Below are positions 7,796-16,145 of a stretch of 64,000 bases of DNA, piece by piece. Every line of letters begins with the position of its first letter. Position 1 is the stretch's first letter. The notes under the pieces were generated by a model, which saw only the letters and a program-made list of their open reading frames with translations, was not told where the DNA came from and ran no database searches. A program made the position numbers and the translations under genes. Source of the DNA: G965276765 sp965276825 (GTDB taxonomy: Bacteria; Actinomycetota; Acidimicrobiia; Acidimicrobiales; Palsa-688); contig OZ255630.1 of NCBI GenBank assembly GCA_965276825.1, positions 1,736,001 through 1,800,000 of the forward strand. The letters run 5' to 3'.

Positions 7796-9445
7796 TCACT
7801 CCACGCCGAAGAGGTAGGGGTAGAGGGGCTGGCCGCCCTGGTGCACCTCGACGCCGACGGCGTCGTGGTGCTCGGCCAGCCACGACGTGATCCGGCGCGT
7901 GTCCGCCGCCGTGGCCCCCTCGCCGGCGATGATCGTGACCAGCTCGTGGTGGGCACCGTCGATCAGCGCCTCGAGCAGGCCGATGGCCGCGTCGGCCAGG
8001 GTGGGGGCCACGACTCGCACCCCGCGACGCGTCAGTCCGATGTGGTCGCCGACCTCGACAGGACCGGCCTCGGTCGAGCTCGCCCTGACCGCCGTGGTCA
8101 CCTCCCCGGCGACGACCCGCTCGGCCGCCGCGGCCATCGACGCCGCGTTGGAGGCGGCGTCGCCCTCCGGGTCGTAGTCGAGCAGCGCGGCGAAGCCCTC
8201 GGGCACCGTCCGCGTCGCCACCACCCGCACCGTCTTCGACGACTCCGCCGCCGCCGCCTCGGCGACGGGCACCACGTTGGCGTTGTTGGGCAGCACGATG
8301 ACCTCGTCGGCGGGGGCATCCCCGATGGCGGCCAGGAGCTCGGCGGTCGACGGGTTGATCGACTGGCCCCCGACGACGGTCCGGTTCACGCCGAGCGAGT
8401 GCAGGATCCGGGCCACGCCCGCTCCGACGCACACGGCCACCACCGCACAGGCGACGATCTCCTCGTCGGTGTCCTCGGGTGCCTGGTGGGCCGCCTCGCG
8501 CACCCAGCGCTCCTCCTCGACCTCGTCCCACAGGTCGGTGACCCGGATCGACCGCGGTCGGCCCGCCTCGAGCGCCGCTTCCACGGCGGCGCCGATGTCG
8601 TCGGTGTGGATGTGGCAGTTGTAGAGGCCGTCGCCGCCGACCACGACGATCGAGTCGCCGATCCCCGCCCAAACGGAGCGGAACGGGGGGACCGAATCGT
8701 CCGGCGCCTCGAGAAGGTACATCACCTCGTAGCGACACCCCTCCCCCGCCCCGGCCTTGGCGTCGCCTCCTCCGCTCGCCGGGTCCGCGCCCGCAGCGAC
8801 CAGCGCGCCAGGGTCCGGTTCGGGCAGGGGGCGCCCGTCGACCACGTGGAGGAAGGCGTCGAGCAGCAGGAGCAGCCCGGTGCCCCCGGAGTCGACGACA
8901 CCGGCCGCCTTCAGCACCGGCAGCAGGTCGGGGGTGCGGGCCAGCGCCTCGGCCCCTCGTGCCCGCGCCGATTCGAGGACGCCGACGAGATCATCCCCCG
9001 CCGCGCCGGCCGCCCCGTCGGCCACGGCGCGCGCCACGGTCAGGATGGTGCCCTCGATCGGCTGCTCGACCGCCAGGTAGGCCCCATCGGCCGCCCGCCC
9101 GAAGCCGTCGACGAGGGTGGCCACGTCGAGGCCGCCGGCCTCGCGGACGGCGTCGGCCAGGCCACGGAGGATCTGCGACAGGATCACACCCGAGTTGCCC
9201 CGAGCCCCCATCAGCGCACCGTGACTGATCGCCGCGGTCACCGACGCCACGTCTTCGGCGTCCACCGCGGCGACCGCATCGGTCACCGACTCGAGGGTGA
9301 GCGCCATGTTGGTGCCGGTGTCGCCGTCGGGGACCGGGTAGACGTTGAGGCGGTTGATCGGGTCGCGGTGGTCGCGCAGGACGTCCCGGTAGGCGGTCAC
9401 CACGGCGACCACGTCTGCGGCCCCGAGGCGCTCGAGCGTCTGCAT
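7796..9445 (-). CDS. DAK2/DhaL-domain kinase, FakA/YloV-like
   Basis: A 549-residue protein with an N-terminal DhaL (DAK2) domain. The motif NVYPVPDGDTGTNM (about 36-49) and HGALMGARGNSGVILSQ (about 75-91) provide Mg-ATP binding. A middle part and a C-terminal part of the FakA type follow. Relatives (YloV, FakA) phosphorylate fatty acids bound by a FakB partner for phospholipid synthesis; no FakB/DegV gene is visible here, so substrate assignment is inference. The long frame continues upstream, but ATG at 9445 fits both conservation and a leaderless -10. It is divergent from rpmB and upstream of recG, the usual arrangement. Confidence 0.88.
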   Translation of the reverse strand: MQTLERLGAADVVAVVTAYRDVLRDHRDPINRLNVYPVPDGDTGTNMALTLESVTDAVAAVDAEDVASVTAAISHGALMGARGNSGVILSQILRGLADAVREAGGLDVATLVDGFGRAADGAYLAVEQPIEGTILTVARAVADGAAGAAGDDLVGVLESARARGAEALARTPDLLPVLKAAGVVDSGGTGLLLLLDAFLHVVDGRPLPEPDPGALVAAGADPASGGGDAKAGAGEGCRYEVMYLLEAPDDSVPPFRSVWAGIGDSIVVVGGDGLYNCHIHTDDIGAAVEAALEAGRPRSIRVTDLWDEVEEERWVREAAHQAPEDTDEEIVACAVVAVCVGAGVARILHSLGVNRTVVGGQSINPSTAELLAAIGDAPADEVIVLPNNANVVPVAEAAAAESSKTVRVVATRTVPEGFAALLDYDPEGDAASNAASMAAAAERVVAGEVTTAVRASSTEAGPVEVGDHIGLTRRGVRVVAPTLADAAIGLLEALIDGAHHELVTIIAGEGATAADTRRITSWLAEHHDAVGVEVHQGGQPLYPYLFGVE

Positions 9446-9452
9446 CGACGGG

Positions 9453-9458
9453 ATGCTA
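9453..9458 (-). promoter_or_regulatory. Leaderless -10 hexamer of the DAK2 kinase gene
   Basis: TAGCAT on the minus strand ends 7 bases before the ATG at 9445. Confidence 0.5.
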
Positions 9459-9574
9459 ATCTGGTGCTCGACCCGAACCGGCGTGGGCCTCGCGCTTGCG
9501 CGGACCTCTCGCCCGCGGGTCGATCGTGTGGTCAAGGCGCCGATGCGCGCCACGGAGAAGAGGTCTGGGTTCGG

Positions 9575-9769
9575 ATGGCATCGGTGTGCGAAGTCTGCGG
9601 CAAGCATCCCTCGTTCGGGATGAGCATCAGCCACTCGCACCGCCGCACCAAGCGGCGGTGGAACCCGAACATCCAGCGCATCCGGGCCGTCGTCAACGGG
9701 TCCCCCCGGCGGTTGCAGGTCTGCACCTCCTGCATCCGGGCCGGCAAGGTCACCAAGGTCGTCCGCTAG
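9575..9769 (+). CDS. rpmB: 50S ribosomal protein L28
   Basis: Large-subunit ribosomal protein of 64 residues. It retains both zinc-ribbon pairs, CEVC at 5-8 and CTSC at 50-53, so this is the zinc-binding form, like L32 in the same window. The core SHRRTKRRWNPNIQRIR is typical. It is divergent from the DAK2 kinase gene. No close downstream gene exists on this strand; a 17-base minisatellite follows. Confidence 0.97.
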   Translation: MASVCEVCGKHPSFGMSISHSHRRTKRRWNPNIQRIRAVVNGSPRRLQVCTSCIRAGKVTKVVR

Positions 9770-9926
9770 CCCCGCCCGACGGCTCCGGCGCTTCTCCGGC
9801 CACCCAGGGCGCTCTCCGGCTCACCTGGGCGCTTTCTCCGGTCACGTTGGCGCGTCCGGCCCGATCCGCGGACCCGCTACCGCGGTGAGCGCGCCTGCGC
9901 GTCCGCTGTCGCGGCGGCCGCCGCCC

Positions 9927-10089
9927 CGAGCCGGGCGAGCACCCGAGCCGGTCCACCACCCGAGCCGGGCGAGCACCCGAGCCGGGCGAGCACCCGAGCC
10001 GGGCGAGCACCCGAGCCGGGCGAGCACCCGAGCCGGGCGAGCACCCGAGCCGGGCGAGCACCCGAGCCGGGCGAGCACCCGAGCCGGGC
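9927..10089. repeat. 17-base minisatellite, about 9.6 units
   Basis: Direct tandem repeat with unit CGAGCCGGGCGAGCACC. One unit at 9927-9943, one variant unit at 9944-9960 (CGAGCCGGTCCACCACC), seven perfect units at 9961-10079 and a partial tenth. It fills most of the space between the convergent rpmB and regulator genes. Each unit contains the small palindrome CCCGAGCCGGG across the junction, so the RNA could form a row of short hairpins and may work as a terminator on either strand. Confidence 0.95.
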
Positions 10090-10112
10090 AGCCGCTCGGT
10101 GTAGGGCGCGAC

Positions 10113-11996
10113 TCAGCGGGCGGCGCGAGTGGTGCGACCGGCGAGCAGCTCGAGGACGTCCTCGCTGCGGAAGCGCAGGTGGCCACCGATGGTCCGCAGA
10201 CTGGCCAGCTTGCCGGCCGCCGCCCAGTTGATGACGGTGCGCTCGGTGACGTCGAAGAGGACCGCCACCTCGTGGCTCCTCAGCAGCTGCTGGCCCTCGG
10301 GCAGCCCCGCACCCCGCCGCAGCCCGACGATCCCGGCGAGTGGCTGCGGGGCCGGCGCCCCTGCGGTCGACGTGGACGGCGGCGTCCAGTCCCCCCCGGC
10401 CGGCGGGGTCGCAGGGGTGGTGGGCACACGGCGCAGCGACGACAGGTGGGTGCCCATCTGCCGGGCGACCGCCAGCAGGGCCCGCTGGTCGCGACGGGAG
10501 AGGTCGCGCAGCCAGCGGTCGGCGACGGCGACGACGCCGAGCACGGTGCCCGACGAGTTGCGCAGGGCGACGGCGTAGACCCACCTGAGCTTGTGGGGAG
10601 CCTGGGCCAGCGGCGAGGGCGAGAGCGCAGGGACGACGCTCAGGTCGCTGATGTCGACCGGCTCGTTCCTGGCGGACACGTAGTCGAACAGGGTGGGGTC
10701 GTTGAGCCCGTCGCGCTGCTCGAAGCCGTAGGAGAGCGTGCTCCACTGACCGTTGCCCTGGGGCACCGAGACCAGCGCCATCGGCGTCTGGCAGGCCAGC
10801 GCGGCGAGCAGGAGGATGTCGGCGAAGACCTGGCCGGCACCGGAGCTCGGCGCGGGCTCGCCGACCTGGGCGGCGCCCGGCCGGGCGGGTGCGGGAGCCG
10901 GATGGGTGGTCGACGGCGGCGCGTCGTTGCCGACGAGCAGGCTGCGCAGCGGACGGCGCCCCGGGGGCGCCTCGGCCTCGGCCTGCTTGGGCGGCCGGGA
11001 GGAGAGGAGGCTGCGGCGCAGGTGCTCCCTGCTCTCCATCACGTACTGCTGGGCGGGCAGCGTGCCGTCGGGCAGCGCGCCGGCGAGGGCGTCGACCAGC
11101 CCGAGCAGGTGGACCTCGAGGAGGTCCTTGCGCCGCAGGTTGCGTCGCTCGGTCTCCAGGCGATCGGCGAGGATCCGGCTGTCACCCACGAGGACGGCGG
11201 CCGCCAGGTGGGTCACAACGGTGCGGGCCGTGCGCTGCGCCCAGTCCGACGAGGTCTCCTCGACCCCGCCGATGTTGACCGTCGCGGAGAGCAGGGCCGG
11301 TCGCTCGGCCTCGAGCTGCTCGAAGGCGCAGGGCACCTCGACCGGGGGAGCCAGGCGTGGGGCGTGAAGCGCCCACCGCTCGACCACATCCGACAGCGAG
11401 CCGACGTCGGCGGACCACCCGTCGGCGCCGATGCGCCCCGAGCGCAGGTCGTCGGGGCCGAACGCCGCCCCCCAGGTCAGCACGGGCACGCCTTCGGCGT
11501 GGGCGACGGCCACCATCCTCGACGCGCGGGGAAGATCGGTGACCTCGCCGAGGGCGAGGACCACGGCGGCGGGCCGGTGCGCTCTGAGGTGGGCGTCGAG
11601 GCCGTCCCCCCCGGACGCGCTCAGCACGTCGGCGGGCCACCCGGCGTCGCCGACCCGCTCCGCGATGACCTCGGCGCCGAGCAGGTCGGCGCTCGACGAG
11701 GAGGTGAGGACGAGGATCGGTGCCCGGCCGGCCTCGGGCGCGGGACGCTCGGCGACGAGCGTCGCCCTGGCCAGGGCGCGCCTGGCCACCGCGGCAGCCG
11801 CCGCCGTGCCCGCGGCGTCGCCGCCGTCGGCTTCGCGGTCGATGCACTGCCAGGCATCCAGCAACTCGGTGCCGATGGAGCCGGTCGGCGTCCCTTCGGC
11901 CACGGCCCGCTCGACCAGCGCGGTGACCGACGCAGCGTCGAGCGCTGCGAGGTGACCGGCCAACAGGTCGAACGAGATCGTGGGCGAGAGGAGCAT
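10113..11996 (-). CDS. Regulator with B12-binding-like fold, GAF domain and C-terminal excisionase-type HTH
   Basis: A 627-residue predicted cytosolic regulator. Residues about 95-230 read like a cobalamin-binding Rossmann domain (ILVLTSSSSADLLGAEVIAE...VVLALGEVTDLPRA), but the axial-ligand DxHxxG motif is replaced by ADLLGA, so B12 is probably not bound through histidine. Residues about 400-540 look like a GAF sensor (TPMALVSVPQGNG, RWVYAVALRNSSGTVLGVVAVAD), and 575-620 are a BldC/MerR-type DNA-binding helix-turn-helix (SHEVAVLFDVTERTVINWAAAGKL). Having the HTH at the C-terminus is opposite to CarH-like MerR regulators. The target is unknown; pckG is the divergent neighbour. An upstream extension antisense to pckG was not accepted. 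Confidence 0.75.
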   Translation of the reverse strand: MLLSPTISFDLLAGHLAALDAASVTALVERAVAEGTPTGSIGTELLDAWQCIDREADGGDAAGTAAAAAVARRALARATLVAERPAPEAGRAPILVLTSSSSADLLGAEVIAERVGDAGWPADVLSASGGDGLDAHLRAHRPAAVVLALGEVTDLPRASRMVAVAHAEGVPVLTWGAAFGPDDLRSGRIGADGWSADVGSLSDVVERWALHAPRLAPPVEVPCAFEQLEAERPALLSATVNIGGVEETSSDWAQRTARTVVTHLAAAVLVGDSRILADRLETERRNLRRKDLLEVHLLGLVDALAGALPDGTLPAQQYVMESREHLRRSLLSSRPPKQAEAEAPPGRRPLRSLLVGNDAPPSTTHPAPAPARPGAAQVGEPAPSSGAGQVFADILLLAALACQTPMALVSVPQGNGQWSTLSYGFEQRDGLNDPTLFDYVSARNEPVDISDLSVVPALSPSPLAQAPHKLRWVYAVALRNSSGTVLGVVAVADRWLRDLSRRDQRALLAVARQMGTHLSSLRRVPTTPATPPAGGDWTPPSTSTAGAPAPQPLAGIVGLRRGAGLPEGQQLLRSHEVAVLFDVTERTVINWAAAGKLASLRTIGGHLRFRSEDVLELLAGRTTRAAR

Positions 11997-12022
11997 GTCC
12001 CTCAATCGGCGCGCCCCCCCAC

Positions 12023-12040
12023 GCGCTTGAGGGAAAGCGC
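12023..12040. promoter_or_regulatory. Inverted repeat, possible operator
   Basis: GCGCTT, a 6-base spacer and AAGCGC form a perfect 6-bp dyad 26 bases upstream of the regulator start. It could be an autoregulatory operator for the HTH protein or a leader hairpin. No direct evidence beyond symmetry and position. Confidence 0.3.
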
Positions 12041-12140
12041 TCACCGACCGTGCTGACCGGTCACGGACGGTGCCGCCGTTCCGGGCCGGAGCCGGCGCCC
12101 GGTTCGCCGCCTCCGGCGACCCTCCGGTATCGTCGCCAAC

Positions 12141-12233
12141 GTGTGCGAGCGTACGCCCGCCCGGGGGCGGGTAGGCACGGGTCCATGCTGTGGGACCGGC
12201 CGGAAGCCCACCGGGGCGAGACGAGACCGGTGA
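12141..12233 (+). CDS. Possible leaderless 30-residue ORF with a Cys-Cys pair
   Basis: GTG start lies 7 bases after a TATCGT hexamer (12128-12133), the same geometry as the leaderless genes in this window. The 30-residue product begins MCERTPARGR and contains a GPCCGTG stretch and a basic tail. Cys-rich leaderless small ORFs are known upstream of regulated genes in mycobacteria, but here the next gene is pckG 160 bases away. It may be a chance frame in GC-rich DNA. Confidence 0.25.
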   Translation: MCERTPARGRVGTGPCCGTGRKPTGARRDR

Positions 12234-12392
12234 GCCCGGAGAGCCCGGCCCGGGGCCGGCCGTGACCGCCGTCACCATCCCGGCCACCCGTCGTCGGGGA
12301 AGCTGCTCCCGGCGCCACCACGCATCGCACCACCCTCGCACCGGCCTCGCCCGGACGGGGGCCCTTCCCACCCAGAGGAGCTGTGTCCTACC

Positions 12393-14195
12393 GTGACCGC
12401 TGCGCAACCGCTGACCGATCATCCCCGGCTCCTGGCCTGGGTCCAGGAGTGGGCGGCGCTGACCACCCCGGAGCGCGTGGAGTGGTGCGACGGCTCGGCG
12501 GACGAGTACGACGCCCTGGCGAGCCAGCTGGTCGACGGCGGCACCTTCCGGCACCTGGCCGAGGCGAAGCGGCCCAACAGCTACTGGGCGGCGTCGGATC
12601 CCGCCGACGTGGCCCGCGTCGAGGACCGCACCTTCATCTGCTCGGAGCGCGAGGAGGACGCAGGCCCGACCAACAACTGGCGCGCCCCTGCGGAGATGAA
12701 GGAGACGATGCGCGACCTCTACCGCGGGTGCATGCGCGGCCGGACGATGTACGTGGTGCCGTTCTCCATGGGTCCCCTCGGCTCGCCGATCGCCCACATC
12801 GGGGTGCAGCTCACCGACTCCGCCTACGTGGCCGTCAGCATGCGGATCATGACGCGCATGGGCCTCGGAGCCCTCGAGGTGCTCGGCTCCGACGGCGAGT
12901 TCGTCCCCTGTGTCCACTCGGTCGGGGCGCCCCTCGACGCCGGTGAGGCCGACGTCCCGTGGCCCTGCGACGCCGACAACAAGTACATCGTCCACTTCCC
13001 CGAGACTCGCGAGATCTGGTCCTACGGGTCCGGGTACGGCGGCAACGCCCTGCTCGGCAAGAAGTGCTTCGCCCTGCGGATCGCGTCGGTGATGGCCCGC
13101 GACGACGGCTGGCTGGCCGAGCACATGCTGATCGTGAAGCTGACGTCGCCGGACGGCGACGTCCGCTACGTCACCGGCGCGTTCCCCTCCGCCTGCGGCA
13201 AGACCAACCTGGCCATGCTGATCCCGACGCTGCCGGGCTGGAAGGTCGAGACCGTCGGCGACGACATCTGCTGGATGAAGATCGGGCCCGACGGCACGCT
13301 GCGGGCCATCAACCCCGAGTACGGCTTCTTCGGCGTCGCCCCCGGGACCAACGACAAGACCAACCGCAACGCCATGCTCACCTTGTCGGGCAACGCCATC
13401 TTCACCAACACCGCCCTCACCGACGACGGCGACGTGTGGTGGGAGGGCATGACCGACGACGAGCCGGCCCATCTCACGGACTGGAAGGGCCACGACTGGA
13501 CGCCAGGGTCGACCACCCCGGCGGCCCACCCCAACGCCCGCTTCACCGTCCCCGCATCCCAGGACCCGGCCATCGCGAGCGAGTGGGAGGACGCCGCCGG
13601 CGTGCCCATCTCGGCCATCCTCTTCGGCGGGCGGCGCTCGAGCGTCGTGCCGCTCGTCACCGAGGCGAGGGACTGGCGCCACGGCGTGTTCCTCGGCTCG
13701 ATCATGGCGTCGGAGACCACCGCGGCCGCGGCCGGGGCGGTCGGCAAGCTGCGCCGTGACCCCTTCGCCATGCTCCCGTTCTGCGGCTACAGCATGGCCG
13801 ACTACCTGGCCCACTGGCTCGAGGTCGGCGCCAACATCGAGGAGGGCAAGCGGCCGAGGATCTTCTACGTCAACTGGTTCCGCAAGGGCTCCGACGGCAA
13901 GTTCCTCTGGCCGGGCTTCGGCGACAACAGCCGGGTCCTCGAATGGGTCTTCGAGCGGTGCGCCGGCCGGGGCGACGCGGTGGAGACGCCCATCGGCCTG
14001 GTGCCGACGCCCGCCGCGCTCCCGACCGAGGGTCTCGGCCTCGACGCCGCGACGATCGCCGAGCTGCTCGAGGTGGACCGGGACGAGTGGCGCGCCGAGG
14101 TGCCGTCGATCGCCACGCACTTCGACGAGCTCGGCGACCGCCTGCCCGCGGAGCTGCGCGACGAGCTCGCCGACCTCGACAAGCGCCTCTCCTGA
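12393..14195 (+). CDS. pckG: Phosphoenolpyruvate carboxykinase (GTP)
   Basis: Interconverts oxaloacetate and phosphoenolpyruvate using GTP/GDP: gluconeogenesis or anaplerosis, cytosol. The 600-residue protein has the substrate loop FSMGPLGSPI, the P-loop-like kinase-1a motif FPSACGKTNLAM near 265-276, the catalytic cysteine within that motif, the nucleotide-binding FFGVAPGTN, and the GGRRSSVVPLV and FGDNSRVLEW segments. Length matches the family. The start is the GTG at 12393, with AGAGGAG 12 bases upstream. The small RAM-domain gene follows after 28 bases. Confidence 0.97.
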   Translation: MTAAQPLTDHPRLLAWVQEWAALTTPERVEWCDGSADEYDALASQLVDGGTFRHLAEAKRPNSYWAASDPADVARVEDRTFICSEREEDAGPTNNWRAPAEMKETMRDLYRGCMRGRTMYVVPFSMGPLGSPIAHIGVQLTDSAYVAVSMRIMTRMGLGALEVLGSDGEFVPCVHSVGAPLDAGEADVPWPCDADNKYIVHFPETREIWSYGSGYGGNALLGKKCFALRIASVMARDDGWLAEHMLIVKLTSPDGDVRYVTGAFPSACGKTNLAMLIPTLPGWKVETVGDDICWMKIGPDGTLRAINPEYGFFGVAPGTNDKTNRNAMLTLSGNAIFTNTALTDDGDVWWEGMTDDEPAHLTDWKGHDWTPGSTTPAAHPNARFTVPASQDPAIASEWEDAAGVPISAILFGGRRSSVVPLVTEARDWRHGVFLGSIMASETTAAAAGAVGKLRRDPFAMLPFCGYSMADYLAHWLEVGANIEEGKRPRIFYVNWFRKGSDGKFLWPGFGDNSRVLEWVFERCAGRGDAVETPIGLVPTPAALPTEGLGLDAATIAELLEVDRDEWRAEVPSIATHFDELGDRLPAELRDELADLDKRLS

Positions 14196-14223
14196 CCGGC
14201 GTGGCGCGCCATGGAGGTGCCAG

Positions 14224-14463
14224 GTGACGGTCCGGGCCTACGTGCTCATCCAGACCGAGGTCGGCCAGGCCGCTTCGGTGGTCACCGCGGTGCGGAGCCT
14301 GCCAGGGGTGGTGGAGGCCGACAACGTCACCGGGTCCTACGACGCAGTCGTCGTGACCGAAGCCGAGTCGCTCAACGAGCTGGCCCGGATGGTCGTCAGC
14401 CGGATCCAGGCCACGCCGGGGATCACCCACACCCTGACCTGTCCGACCGTCGACCTCGACTGA
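14224..14463 (+). CDS. Stand-alone Lrp/AsnC ligand-binding (RAM) domain protein
   Basis: A 79-residue protein consisting only of the RAM fold that binds amino acids in Lrp/AsnC regulators: VRAYVLIQTEVGQAASVV, then LPGVVEADNVTGSYDAVVVTEAES and a C-terminal ITHTLTCPTVD. No DNA-binding domain is present. Such orphan RAM proteins are common in actinobacteria and may pair with full Lrp regulators or act as metabolite sensors. It is co-directional with pckG, so a link to amino acid or C4 metabolism is possible but unproven. Confidence 0.85.
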   Translation: MTVRAYVLIQTEVGQAASVVTAVRSLPGVVEADNVTGSYDAVVVTEAESLNELARMVVSRIQATPGITHTLTCPTVDLD

Positions 14464-14494
14464 CCCCCGGGAGCGGACCCGGTCGGCGCGGTCC

Positions 14495-14818
14495 TCAGGA
14501 GGGAGCGCCTGCCCCGGTGTGCTGCGCCAGGTCGTAGGACCACAGCTCGCTGTGGGCCGCGACCGGGCCACCGGGGCCCTCGGGCCTGGCGTGCCCGCGG
14601 GTGAACGACGACGACCCGAGCCACGCCTCGAAGGCGGCCTCGTCTCGCCAGCGGGTGTAGACGAGCCAGGTGGTGCGGCCGTCGGCCGGTCGCAGGAGCT
14701 GGAACTCCTCGAACCCGTCCTTGGTGTCCACCTCCCCGAGGCGGGCGGCGAAGCGGGCGGCCATGTCGTCGGCCCGCTCCGCGGGAACCTCGATGGCGTT
14801 GATCTTGATCACCGACAT
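14495..14818 (-). CDS. MhuD-like haem-degrading monooxygenase (ABM fold)
   Basis: A 107-residue antibiotic-biosynthesis-monooxygenase-fold protein. The opening MSVIKINAIEVP and GFEEFQLLRP closely match mycobacterial MhuD, which opens the haem ring to release iron. Residues important in MhuD are in place: Asn7, Trp66 and a histidine at 76 (75 in MhuD). It would act in the cytosol as a dimer. A leaderless TAGGTT hexamer ends 6 bases before the ATG. No haem transporter is nearby. Confidence 0.85.
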   Translation of the reverse strand: MSVIKINAIEVPAERADDMAARFAARLGEVDTKDGFEEFQLLRPADGRTTWLVYTRWRDEAAFEAWLGSSSFTRGHARPEGPGGPVAAHSELWSYDLAQHTGAGAPS

Positions 14819-14824
14819 GGCGGC

Positions 14825-14830
14825 AACCTA
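14825..14830 (-). promoter_or_regulatory. Leaderless -10 hexamer of the MhuD-like gene
   Basis: TAGGTT on the minus strand, six bases before the ATG at 14818. Confidence 0.5.
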
Positions 14831-14858
14831 CCGGTGACAACCTCCGGCGCGGGCGCGC

Positions 14859-16019
14859 TCACCGCACTGCGCCCGCGGTCCGCAACTCGGCCACCTCGGC
14901 GGCGTCGAAGCCCCAGTCGGCGAGGACCTCGTCGGTGTGTCGCCCCGCGGCCGCGGCCGGACCGCGCACGTTTCCCGGCGTCCGGGACAGGCGCGGCGCC
15001 GGCGCCGGCTGCACCACGCCGGCCACCTCCACGAACCCGCCTCTGGCCCGGTGGTGCGGATGGCCGGGCGTCTCGTCGAGGTCGAGCACCGGGGCGAAGC
15101 ACACGTCCGTGCCCTCCATCAGCGCGCACCACTCGTCCCGGGTCCTGGTCGCGATGATCCCGGCCAGCCGGACCTTCGCGTCGGGCCACGCCGCCCGGTC
15201 GCCCTGGGCCGCCACGGGACCCCCGCCGTCGACGTCGGCCGCCAGGCCGGTGATGCGCACGAGCTCCGCGAAGAACTGCGGCTCGAGCGACCCGATCGAC
15301 ACCCACCGGCCGTCGGCCGTCTCGAACACGTCGTAGTACCACGCCCCCGTGTCGAGCAGGTTGGTGCCACGTGGGCCCCACTGCCCGTCGGCCTCGAAGC
15401 CCCAGACCATCCCGGCGAGCAGGGCCGACCCGTCGATCATGGCCGCGTCGATCACCTGCCCCTGGCCCGACCGCGACGCCTCGAGGAGCGCCGCGACCAC
15501 GCCGAAGGCGAGCAGCATGCCGCCGCCACCGAAGTCCCCGACCAGGTTGACCGGCGGCGTGGGCGGCTGGCCGGCCCGGCCGAGGAGGGAGAGGGTGCCG
15601 GAGAGGGCCAGGTAGTTGATGTCGTGGCCGGCCATCGCTGCGTAGGGGCCTTCCTGTCCCCATCCGGTCATGCGCCCGTAGACGAGCCTGGGGTTGCGTG
15701 CCGCGCACGCGTCGGGCCCGAGCCCGAGCCGTTCGGTGACGCCGGGACGAAACCCCTCGATGAGGGCGTCCGCCGACTCGACGAGGCGCAGCACGGTGTC
15801 GCGGCCCTGGGGGTGCTTGAGATCGACGCCGACCGACCTGCGGCCCCGTCCGAGCACGTCGGTCACCGGCGGCGCCGCGCCCTCGCTGACCGAAGCGGCC
15901 CGGTCGACGCGCACCACGTCGGCGCCCATGTCGGCGAGCATCATCCCGGCAAACGGGCCCGGGCCGATGCCCGCCAGCTCGATCACCCTGACGCCCTGCA
16001 GCGGGCCGTTGGCCTTCAC
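14859..16019 (-). CDS. CaiB/BaiF family CoA racemase/transferase (alpha-methylacyl-CoA racemase-like)
   Basis: A 386-residue class III CoA-transferase-fold protein. The opening GVRVIELAGIGPGPFAGMMLADMGADVVRVDR, the GHDINYLALSG segment (catalytic His near 126) and GDFGGGGMLLAFG (Asp near 156) match alpha-methylacyl-CoA racemases, which invert the methyl centre of branched fatty acyl and sterol side-chain CoA esters. GTG start. Together with the thiolase at 49128 and the SDR at 36950 it suggests branched-chain or sterol degradation, though these are far apart. Confidence 0.87.
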   Translation of the reverse strand: MKANGPLQGVRVIELAGIGPGPFAGMMLADMGADVVRVDRAASVSEGAAPPVTDVLGRGRRSVGVDLKHPQGRDTVLRLVESADALIEGFRPGVTERLGLGPDACAARNPRLVYGRMTGWGQEGPYAAMAGHDINYLALSGTLSLLGRAGQPPTPPVNLVGDFGGGGMLLAFGVVAALLEASRSGQGQVIDAAMIDGSALLAGMVWGFEADGQWGPRGTNLLDTGAWYYDVFETADGRWVSIGSLEPQFFAELVRITGLAADVDGGGPVAAQGDRAAWPDAKVRLAGIIATRTRDEWCALMEGTDVCFAPVLDLDETPGHPHHRARGGFVEVAGVVQPAPAPRLSRTPGNVRGPAAAAGRHTDEVLADWGFDAAEVAELRTAGAVR

Positions 16020-16145
16020 ACCGTGCCTCCTCCCGGCCGGTCGTCCGCCGGCACCGTCCTGATCCTCCCTCGGCCCCGGGGACGGGGCAAGTCCACCCGG
16101 TCGGTCCCGATCTGGCGTCGCCCGGAGGCGGGCGAGCCGGCCTGC

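Larger units (their letters stand above)
11997..12392. other. 396-base divergent intergenic region before pckG
   Basis: Separates the GAF/HTH regulator from pckG. It contains the GCGCTT/AAGCGC inverted repeat at 12023-12040, a possible leaderless small ORF at 12141-12233 and, just before pckG, AGAGGAG at 12374-12380. I see nothing else gene-like. Confidence 0.6.

Noticed and set aside
5516..9769. Very long open frame on the plus strand antisense to recG and the DAK2 kinase gene, ending in rpmB
   Set aside because: It is the complement of two well-supported genes and has shadow-type composition (Gly/Arg/His/Asp-rich). Only the last 64 codons (rpmB) are real.
9927..10089. CRISPR array
   Set aside because: The 17-base units are directly adjacent with no spacers, and no cas genes are present.
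11997..14120. Upstream extension of the B12-like/GAF/HTH regulator antisense to pckG
   Set aside because: The extension is the mirror of PEP carboxykinase codons; the family-like sequence begins at the ATG at 11996.
14463..14495. Terminator between the RAM and MhuD-like genes
   Set aside because: Only a 5-bp GGACC/GGTCC dyad with a 10-base loop; too weak to report.
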